A stretch of 64,000 nt of DNA from a virus. The stretch is taken from positions 1 through 64,000 of the IMG/VR virus record IMGVR_UViG_3300028197_001695; one strand, given 5' to 3'. This document shows positions 59,099-64,000 of the stretch, in pieces. The position numbers were made by a program, and so were the translations under genes. Within the stretch, counting starts at the first letter, position 1, and each line of letters opens with the position of its first letter. The notes under the pieces are model-generated. The model was not told the DNA's origin, made no database searches, and worked only from the letters and a program-made list of their open reading frames with translations.

Positions 59099-59518
59099 TT
59101 ACTTAGCTGATACTACAATATATTCGTGATTGTCTTTATAGCTGTGAGCATAGTCGATGCAATCCTTGAAGTCTCCATGATAATCAATGAAAGAAGCATC
59201 GACCACAAAGAACTTGCCATCTGGGAGAGGATAATTCTCTGCACCTTTCGCTAAGTGAGTCGAAGAGATCCTCCAACCAGATCCATCTTTCTTGACTAAG
59301 CTCTTAAATCGTTTCATCTCAGAAGGGTGATCATCTTCTTCGAAGTGACTGAGCATCTTCTCAAGCTGGAACTTAGTGAGAGAAACACAAGCCTCAATTT
59401 TTTCTGGATGAACAATCTCCTTTTCGATCTTGGTTTGAATTATCGGATCTTTAAAGCAATGCCAAGTTGCCAAAGCCCAAAGAGGAATTGATGTAGCTAG
59501 GAATAATTTCGTTCTCAT
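59099..59518 (-). CDS. Membrane-anchored or secreted small protein, unknown
   Basis: 139 residues. The N-terminus MRTKLFLATSIPLWALATWHC is a signal peptide or membrane anchor. The remainder is soluble-looking and charged, with LVKKDGSGWRISSTHLAKG. The family is not recognised. It overlaps the next gene by 4 nt. Confidence 0.6.
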   Translation of the reverse strand: MRTKLFLATSIPLWALATWHCFKDPIIQTKIEKEIVHPEKIEACVSLTKFQLEKMLSHFEEDDHPSEMKRFKSLVKKDGSGWRISSTHLAKGAENYPLPDGKFFVVDASFIDYHGDFKDCIDYAHSYKDNHEYIVVSAK

Positions 59519-59727
59519 TTTCTTTTTTCAGTAATTTCATTCGGGAATACTTCTGCCTCTGACCCATCTCGGAACATAGCTAATACTTTCCCTTTACATT
59601 GAATAGCATTTTGCTTCGCCATCTCCAAGCAATTAATGGAGGGATTCACTTTCTCAAGGTCAGTTGAATACCCGCCCATCCAATCGCCCTTACGACTGTA
59701 AACATTATATGTTTTGACTTCAGACAT
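59515..59727 (-). CDS. Small protein, unknown
   Basis: 70 residues: TYNVYSRKGDWMGGYSTDLE and KVLAMFRDGSEAEVFPNEI, beta-rich. It overlaps the next gene by 1 nt and the anchor protein by 4 nt. No function recognised. Confidence 0.6.
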   Translation of the reverse strand: MSEVKTYNVYSRKGDWMGGYSTDLEKVNPSINCLEMAKQNAIQCKGKVLAMFRDGSEAEVFPNEITEKRK

Positions 59728-59945
59728 TATGCTTCTAGCTTGATGTCAATCTTCGACGCTTCCTCTGTGGGAGTTTCGCTGCTGGTAACTACTGCACTAG
59801 GAGCAGAGTCGATAACAATATCAAGCTTCTCCAACCACACCCTAGAGACAGGGATTGATTGTCTCCGACCGAATAGGTCATTAAGTTGCTCAAGAGTAAG
59901 ATTCACGAATGATGTGCCACCTTTGGGTCTTCCACGTTTTGCCAT
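59727..59945 (-). CDS. AT-hook-like small DNA-binding protein
   Basis: 72 residues. The N-terminal KRGRPKGG is an AT-hook-type minor-groove motif, followed by FVNLTLEQLNDLFGRRQSIPVSRVWLEKL, a helix-turn-helix-like core, and an acidic tail. It may bind AT-rich DNA in this genome. First or second gene of a small minus-strand cluster. Confidence 0.6.
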   Translation of the reverse strand: MAKRGRPKGGTSFVNLTLEQLNDLFGRRQSIPVSRVWLEKLDIVIDSAPSAVVTSSETPTEEASKIDIKLEA

Positions 59946-59980
59946 TGTATTAGTTTGTTAGTTTTTTTTGTTGGTTGAAA

Positions 59981-60178
59981 TTAGTATCCGCATTTTGAAA
60001 CAACTGCGGAAGCTTCTCTGGAAAGAACCTCAAGAGTATCGTCATAGTCAATTGCCTCTACCTCTTTGAGAGCTTTCTCCAAGCCACCAATGAGTTCCCA
60101 AAGGTCATCCGCTTTGATCTTGTCGCCGTTGACTGTGATGTCGATCTTAGAAAAGTCGAAGTCTTGTTCGTTGTTCAT
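59981..60178 (-). CDS. Small acidic protein, unknown
   Basis: 65 residues, acidic, with KIDITVNGDKIKADDLWELI and a coiled-helix end. No family recognised. It sits between the AT-hook gene and the RuvB-like ATPase. Confidence 0.6.
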   Translation of the reverse strand: MNNEQDFDFSKIDITVNGDKIKADDLWELIGGLEKALKEVEAIDYDDTLEVLSREASAVVSKCGY

Positions 60179-60223
60179 GCCGCTATAATACTGCTTTTTG
60201 GATTAAGGTCAAGTTTTTTTTCA

Positions 60224-61156
60224 TTAAATTGTTTGAGCAAGTGCCATACCTTCTCTAGTGAGTTTTCTCTTGACATCTATTTCCATGAGGTTCTTCCTAA
60301 CTAAGATCTGCTCGTAGTCTCTCTGAATAGCTTGCTTCTGGTAACCAGTGACAGAGCAGAGTCCATTGAGCGTCATCGCTCCCCTATCCCTCAGAGTCTT
60401 CACGATCTGAATCTCAGAGTTTGATAAGCCCATCGGATTAACCCCCATAGCCTTACAGAACTCAGACCAGAGGGTCTTAGTGAAGACTTTCATCTTAGTG
60501 GCGGAAGCATACGTCTGAACGTCCTGAGCCTTGACTACAGCGTCTCTCGGATTGCCCCTCAATACAGAAACGATCTCTGTCTTCGCATTAGGGTCGATCT
60601 GCACCTCCCCTTCTAGATTAGACTCAAAGATTTTGTAAAGCTCTTCACCAGAGTAATCTTCAAAAGAAATATCTCTAAGTCTATCTCTAAGTGGCTCGCA
60701 AAGCTTTTCTTGATTTGTTGTCGCCATGCAAAGTGAAAGCTTCGAAAAGTCAAAGGTGAATGTCCCCTCCTCTGTAGTAACAGTTCGAACTGGATTTTTA
60801 TCCACGTTCAGTGCTGTCAAGAAAATCTCTTGTAAGTCTTTGGGAATATTGTGTCCCTCATCAATAAAAAGAAAGGCACTATGCTCAACCCACAATGGGT
60901 AAACCTGCTCAAAGAACGCACGAGCGTTTCTGATTGTCTTGCCGTTAATCTCAAGCATTGGAGGACGAGTGCCATCTGGACGCTGAAGAGCTTCGCGGAA
61001 CTTACGAGCAAAGAAAGTTTTGCCTCCACCCTTCTGGGTAGTGAGGTTGATAAACGGCAAACGGTTTGTCTCCTTGTAAGAGTCAATGAACACACTCAAA
61101 GTGCGCTTGACTGATTCTTGTCCAATGGCTTCTTCGAATACCTTGTTGATTTCCAT
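60224..61156 (-). CDS. RuvB-like AAA+ ATPase
   Basis: 310 residues. Walker A GGGKT at 43-47, Walker B FIDEGHN near 97-103, sensor MATTNQ, an arginine-finger LRDRLRD and a C-terminal winged helix (MTLNGLCSVTGYQKQAIQRDYEQIL...KRKLTREGMALAQT) follow the order of the Holliday-junction motor RuvB. No RuvA or RuvC is visible. With the endonuclease VII-like gene it could process recombination junctions. It is preceded by the metalloprotease-like gene on the same strand. Confidence 0.85.
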   Translation of the reverse strand: MEINKVFEEAIGQESVKRTLSVFIDSYKETNRLPFINLTTQKGGGKTFFARKFREALQRPDGTRPPMLEINGKTIRNARAFFEQVYPLWVEHSAFLFIDEGHNIPKDLQEIFLTALNVDKNPVRTVTTEEGTFTFDFSKLSLCMATTNQEKLCEPLRDRLRDISFEDYSGEELYKIFESNLEGEVQIDPNAKTEIVSVLRGNPRDAVVKAQDVQTYASATKMKVFTKTLWSEFCKAMGVNPMGLSNSEIQIVKTLRDRGAMTLNGLCSVTGYQKQAIQRDYEQILVRKNLMEIDVKRKLTREGMALAQTI

Positions 61157-61209
61157 GTCCGAAGAATATCACCATTCTCAGACGAGTCAACCCCTTTCTG
61201 ATTAAAAAA

Positions 61210-61503
61210 TCACTTTTTTCTCAAATCTTTGTGCTTCAATACCCAAGGAATTACTAAATTTTCTACACATCGGACATAAGCTTCTTCATCATTATTCTCC
61301 ATGAAGGCTATCCCTGTCATCTCAAAAATTATGTGGGTGACTTCGTGAACAAGCGTCCACCAGTGCTGCTCTGGATCTTTGAGGCATTTTTTATTCAATT
61401 TAATTAGCTTATCATCCATGAAGCATTCACCCCAATCCTCCATTTCCTCATAAACAATTTTTATTTTTACATTTAAAACCTCAACAAAAGAAAGCCTCTT
61501 CAT
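61210..61503 (-). CDS. Small zinc metalloprotease-like protein
   Basis: 97 residues. The motif LVHEVTHIIFEMTG (residues 51-64, zinc-binding HExxH at 53-57) marks a small metalloprotease, in the size range of ImmA or SprT-like domains. The glutamate-rich end ENNDEEAYVRCVENLVIPW may supply a third ligand. A late-type motif lies 8 nt upstream; it is the first gene of the minus unit here. Target unknown. Confidence 0.7.
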   Translation of the reverse strand: MKRLSFVEVLNVKIKIVYEEMEDWGECFMDDKLIKLNKKCLKDPEQHWWTLVHEVTHIIFEMTGIAFMENNDEEAYVRCVENLVIPWVLKHKDLRKK

Positions 61504-61511
61504 CTTAAATA

Positions 61512-61519
61512 ATTACACT
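61512..61519 (-). promoter_or_regulatory. Late-type promoter motif before the metalloprotease-like gene
   Basis: Minus strand reads AGTGTAAT, 8 nt before the ATG at 61503, in a divergent spacer of 57 nt. Confidence 0.55.
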
Positions 61520-61525
61520 TTGATC

Positions 61526-61554
61526 TTGACTAAGAACGAAAAACATTGAAAATA
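61526..61554 (+). promoter_or_regulatory. Early promoter E12, leaderless, weak -10
   Basis: TTGACT (61526-61531), 17 bp, AAAATA (61549-61554), then 6 nt to the ATG at 61561. The -10 is poor but the geometry equals the other early promoters. Confidence 0.45.
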
Positions 61555-61560
61555 TTATTG

Positions 61561-61779
61561 ATGACCTCACAAGAAAAATTACAAGCATTAGATAAAGCTA
61601 AGATAGAAATGGGCAGATTAAAAAAAGCTCAAGCTAATCTCTACGCAGAAACCAAAGAAAAATTAGAATTAACTGACAAGTATGATCGTAGTCTTTGGGA
61701 CTTTCTCGTGATTGGACTGCAATTTGCTAGAGGTGAGATTGAGGTAGCCTTACACACAAATGAGGGAAAAGATGCTTGA
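61561..61779 (+). CDS. Small helical protein, unknown
   Basis: 72 residues from 61561 (the frame extends to 61546 but that start lies inside the promoter). Helical with coiled-coil-like charge (EKLQALDKAKIEMGRLKKAQ), ending with IGLQFARGEIEVALH. No function recognised. Confidence 0.6.
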   Translation: MTSQEKLQALDKAKIEMGRLKKAQANLYAETKEKLELTDKYDRSLWDFLVIGLQFARGEIEVALHTNEGKDA

Positions 61780-61803
61780 CTTCAATTTTTAAGCGTTTAA
61801 ATT
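61776..61803 (+). promoter_or_regulatory. Early promoter E13, nearly leaderless
   Basis: TTGACT (61776-61781), 16 bp, TAAATT (61798-61803), then 9 nt to the ATG at 61813. Confidence 0.5.
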
Positions 61804-61812
61804 AGCCCAGAC

Positions 61813-62310
61813 ATGAATATATTCTGCTTAGACAAAGACCCCGAAATTGCTGCTCGTCAGCATTGCGACAAACACTGTGTCAAGATGATTCTTGAATGTA
61901 GCCAACTTCTCTGCACGACATTTTGGATGCAGGATCTTGAAGCACCATATAAGAAGACTCACTACAACCATCCCTCTGCGATCTGGGCTAGAGAGTCTCG
62001 TGGTAACTTTGAGTGGCTCGTTCAGCATACAGCATCTTTACTTAACGAATATACTAGAAGGTATGGTAAACGTCATAAAAGCACAGATACTTTGATTTGG
62101 ATTCTGGAGAACAAACATCGCTTACACTTCGACAAGCAAGAGCAGACAGAATTTGCTGTAGCTATTGCTCAAGACCAAAGGTGTAGAGAGCTTCCGAACT
62201 TTGAGACACTTTCTGTTGTCGAAAAGTATCGAGAGTATTATAATCACGATAAGTCTTATATGGCAAAATGGCAACACAGTGAAACTCCGAAGTGGTATAC
62301 TGTAAAATAA
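61813..62310 (+). CDS. Conserved phage protein with a CDKHCVKM motif
   Basis: 165 residues: MNIFCLDKDPEIAARQHCDK, HCVKMILECSQLLCTTF, THYNHPSAIWARESRGNFEWL and a W-x-H-S-E-T-P-x-W-Y end. This pattern recurs in phage genomes as an uncharacterised family. The conserved C, H, D and K residues suggest an enzyme active site, but none is proven. It has its own weak promoter. Confidence 0.75.
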   Translation: MNIFCLDKDPEIAARQHCDKHCVKMILECSQLLCTTFWMQDLEAPYKKTHYNHPSAIWARESRGNFEWLVQHTASLLNEYTRRYGKRHKSTDTLIWILENKHRLHFDKQEQTEFAVAIAQDQRCRELPNFETLSVVEKYREYYNHDKSYMAKWQHSETPKWYTVK

Positions 62311-62328
62311 AAAATATTTTAATTGATA

Positions 62329-62814
62329 ATGATTAACGAAGAAATAAAAGATCTGGGGGAGCAAAGACAAAACGCTCACCCTAATGGAACACCGAGGTAT
62401 TATGATGACCCAAACATCGAAGATACGATTGGAGTAAGAGGAGAAGCTGCTTTCGCCAAAAGATACGATTTAAATATCGACAAAAGAATTCTCCCAGAGG
62501 GAGATGACCACATTGATTTTATTGTAGAAATAAATAATCAAAAAGTATCTATTGACATTAAGACTGCTCAAAAAGCCTACAATCTTCTAATTAAAGAATG
62601 GGAAATCGATAAATGCTCAGACATCCTCGTCTTAGCTGAATATACAAATGGGAAAATTAATTTCCTTGGGTGGGAGACTAAAGAAATTATGAAACTCATG
62701 CCTAAGAAAGTTTTTTCTAGACTTAATATAAAAAACTATTATAGAAATAGAAACGATTTAAGACCAATGTCTCAACTAGATAAACTAATCCCAACCCCAT
62801 CATTTTTAATATGA
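62329..62814 (+). CDS. PD-(D/E)XK nuclease-like protein
   Basis: 161 residues from the ATG at 62329. RGEAAFAKRYDL supplies the helix with E39, DDHIDFIVEI supplies D63 and VSIDIKTAQ supplies D76-x-K78, the catalytic layout of the PD-(D/E)XK nuclease fold. The likely substrate is DNA; whether it acts in replication, host DNA breakdown or defence is unknown. An extended -10 TGGTATACT at 62293-62301 would give a 21-nt leader. It overlaps the next gene by 4 nt. Confidence 0.75.
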   Translation: MINEEIKDLGEQRQNAHPNGTPRYYDDPNIEDTIGVRGEAAFAKRYDLNIDKRILPEGDDHIDFIVEINNQKVSIDIKTAQKAYNLLIKEWEIDKCSDILVLAEYTNGKINFLGWETKEIMKLMPKKVFSRLNIKNYYRNRNDLRPMSQLDKLIPTPSFLI

Positions 62815-63056
62815 GAGAAAAATTTGAGAACTGTTTAATAATAATTGGATCAATTGTAATAGGAATACCTCTTGGTATTATAGTCGGTTTGGTTTGTTGG
62901 TTTAAATTCCCATTCCAAATATATTGGGCAGCAAGAGCGAACTTATCTTTACAAAGAATCGAGCGAGCAAAAGAAGGAATAAAAAAACACGAAACTGTAG
63001 ATATCTGGGAGAACCACATGAAGAAAATGGAAGAAAAAAAATCTTATGACAACTGA
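62811..63056 (+). CDS. Small membrane protein
   Basis: 81 residues with one strongly hydrophobic region (residues 9-31: LIIIGSIVIGIPLGIIVGLV and onward) and a basic helical tail (RIERAKEGIKKHE). It overlaps neighbours by 4 and 11 nt. Function unknown. Confidence 0.7.
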   Translation: MREKFENCLIIIGSIVIGIPLGIIVGLVCWFKFPFQIYWAARANLSLQRIERAKEGIKKHETVDIWENHMKKMEEKKSYDN

Positions 63057-63378
63057 AGAACTATTAGAACTACATAAAGATACCTGCGATACTTGCAGGG
63101 ATATTATGAGGCGGAAAAATAACGATTATACTGGTGGAGAAAAATCCACTGATCCTTTCGCCAATTTTAACGCTGCGTCTGTGCTTGGCATTGATCCAGT
63201 ACAAGGCTTACTACTTAGAGTAATCGATAAAATTCAAAGAATTAGGTCTTTTACAAACGATAAAGAATTAAAGGTAGCAAATGAAAGTGTTGAAGATGCT
63301 TGTGATGATATCGTAAATTACGCGATATTAGCCAAGGCAATGCTTATGGAGCAAAGAAGCTGCCCAGAAATTAAGTAA
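63046..63378 (+). CDS. MazG/DUF1599-like NTP pyrophosphatase family protein
   Basis: 110 residues. RDIMRRKNNDYTGGEKSTDPFANF and LLLRVIDKIQRIRSF, then ESVEDACDDIVNYAILAKAM give the helical E-x-x-D...D-x-x-N pattern of all-alpha NTP pyrophosphatases of the DUF1599/MazG type. It may remove unwanted nucleotides or influence host stress signalling. Last gene before a strong terminator. Confidence 0.75.
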   Translation: MTTEELLELHKDTCDTCRDIMRRKNNDYTGGEKSTDPFANFNAASVLGIDPVQGLLLRVIDKIQRIRSFTNDKELKVANESVEDACDDIVNYAILAKAMLMEQRSCPEIK

Positions 63379-63406
63379 AAACGATTAAAAATTCACCCCT
63401 CATCAA

Positions 63407-63433
63407 CCTACTCCTACGGGAGTGGGTTTTTTT
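63407..63433 (+). terminator. Rho-independent terminator
   Basis: An 8-bp stem (63407-63414 with 63419-63426, one G-U pair) with a UACG loop is followed by seven T residues. Confidence 0.92.
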
Positions 63434-63440
63434 GTGTAAC
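63433..63440 (+). promoter_or_regulatory. Late-type promoter motif before the second tail-tube-like gene
   Basis: TGTGTAAC on the plus strand, 7 nt before the ATG at 63448 and directly after the terminator. It is the only plus-strand member of the set and precedes a structural gene. Confidence 0.6.
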
Positions 63441-63447
63441 ATAAGGT

Positions 63448-64000
63448 ATGCCTTCTGTAACGAGAGTCCACTCCCATGAGAGTCAAATATATATTGATAA
63501 TACTTTGATAAAAGGAGTTCAATCTTTTAGCTACGACAATCCAAAAAATGTTCAAGAGCTAAGGCGACTTGGGTCTTACAAACAAGAAGATTATATTTTA
63601 ACAGCAGATCAACCTATTGATACTTCTATAGATTTTATAGTTAATGATCATGTTCTAGACAAGGATGGGAACTACTTGAAGTTTTTGAGTTCAGATGAGT
63701 CTAGTATAAAACTAAAAGATGCTACTGCTGAAACCACTTTCAATAAAGCAAATCTCACAAACTTTTCATTGGATTTTACCGTCGGAGAATTCGCTATAGG
63801 CAAATATGGATATCAGTGTGATTCCTTGTCTGTAGATTCGTCAGAGTCATATGAAGATGCAGATATAGATTCTTCTAAAATAAATATTTTCCGCCCACAA
63901 GATATAACTCTTACCACAAGCCTAGCTGAAGGAATAAATTCTACAGACTATCCCATTCAATCTGCTTCCATTTCCGTAGGTATAGAGAGAAGACCCACAA
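63448..64000 (+). CDS. Second tail-tube-like protein (runs off window)
   Basis: 184 visible residues beginning MPSVTRVHSHESQIYIDNTL. Aligned by eye with the tail tube protein at 29673, the same landmarks appear in order: TRV...IYI with TRV...VYV, VQSFSYD with VDTFSFE, ELRRLG with EFGQLA, NFSLDFTVGEFAI with SYSANFSVGEIPR, and FRPQDITL...YPIQSASISVGIERR with LRPQDVTV...LPIQSASIELPLARE. It is clearly homologous but diverged and shorter in the middle. A second tube type or a tail-associated variant is likely. The 3' end is outside the window. Confidence 0.8.
   Translation, partial: MPSVTRVHSHESQIYIDNTLIKGVQSFSYDNPKNVQELRRLGSYKQEDYILTADQPIDTSIDFIVNDHVLDKDGNYLKFLSSDESSIKLKDATAETTFNKANLTNFSLDFTVGEFAIGKYGYQCDSLSVDSSESYEDADIDSSKINIFRPQDITLTTSLAEGINSTDYPIQSASISVGIERRPT

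Noticed and set aside
1-64000. Bacterial chromosome or prophage interpretation
   Set aside because: No integrase, attachment site, rRNA or host housekeeping genes were seen; almost all recognisable genes are phage-typical. A prophage cannot be fully excluded from this window alone.

Overview
The window is a stretch of an AT-rich double-stranded DNA genome from a tailed bacteriophage (Caudoviricetes). The evidence is a complete head and tail morphogenesis block, phage-style nucleotide metabolism (NrdA/NrdB, PhoH), two tRNA genes, HNH and endonuclease VII type nucleases, and dense small overlapping genes. No tail sheath is visible, so the morphology looks siphovirus-like. No integrase, DNA polymerase or lysis gene is in view. 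The host cannot be named. Shine-Dalgarno sequences are almost absent, and the early promoters are ordinary sigma70 type (TTGCA-like, 17 bp, TATACT).

Layout. 1-4984 (minus): surface-glycan genes (GDP-mannose dehydratase end, FkbM and other SAM methyltransferases, GT9-like and GT2 glycosyltransferases) and an Hsp20 chaperone. 5065-7823 (minus): a small acidic ORF and class I ribonucleotide reductase. 8069-15257 (plus): a sigma-like factor, glycosyltransferases, an SSB-like protein with the acidic C-terminal tail and a possible strand-annealing protein, interrupted by a minus-strand fibre-like gene at 10119-11066. 15252-44805 (minus): the late block, which read in its own direction runs PhoH, zinc ribbon, second sigma-like factor, probable small terminase, C2H2/ERCC4 nuclease, large terminase, portal, protease/scaffold, decoration, capsid, connectors, tail tube, chaperones, tape measure and tail-tip proteins. 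45030-52266 (plus): early region of small genes, most with their own promoter, separated by terminators and by four copies of a GC-rich double-palindrome repeat. 52267-53317: mostly non-coding, repeat-rich, with one strong promoter lacking a gene. 53318-61503 (minus): HNH/AP2 and endonuclease VII nucleases, epimerase, GT31-like transferase, beta-propeller, tRNA-Ile2, sulfotransferase, small membrane proteins, tRNA-Leu, RuvB-like ATPase and a metalloprotease-like protein. 61561-63378 (plus): small metabolism and nuclease genes ending in a strong terminator. 63448-64000 (plus, cut by the window edge): a second tail-tube-like protein.

Two regulatory grammars stand out. Early plus-strand genes carry sigma70-type promoters whose -10 box ends exactly 6 nt before the ATG, predicting leaderless mRNAs. 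Late or structural genes on both strands carry a different motif, AGTGTAAT-like, 7-24 nt before the start codon and often just after a terminator. It is a good candidate for a phage-specific late promoter read with one of the two phage sigma-like proteins. The tail-tube paralogue, the four-copy palindrome with matched inverted ends around cassettes, the nuclease-like domain inside the tape measure protein and the split GT4/GT9 glycosyltransferase are the other main oddities. All functions are inferred from sequence patterns read by eye; no database search was run.
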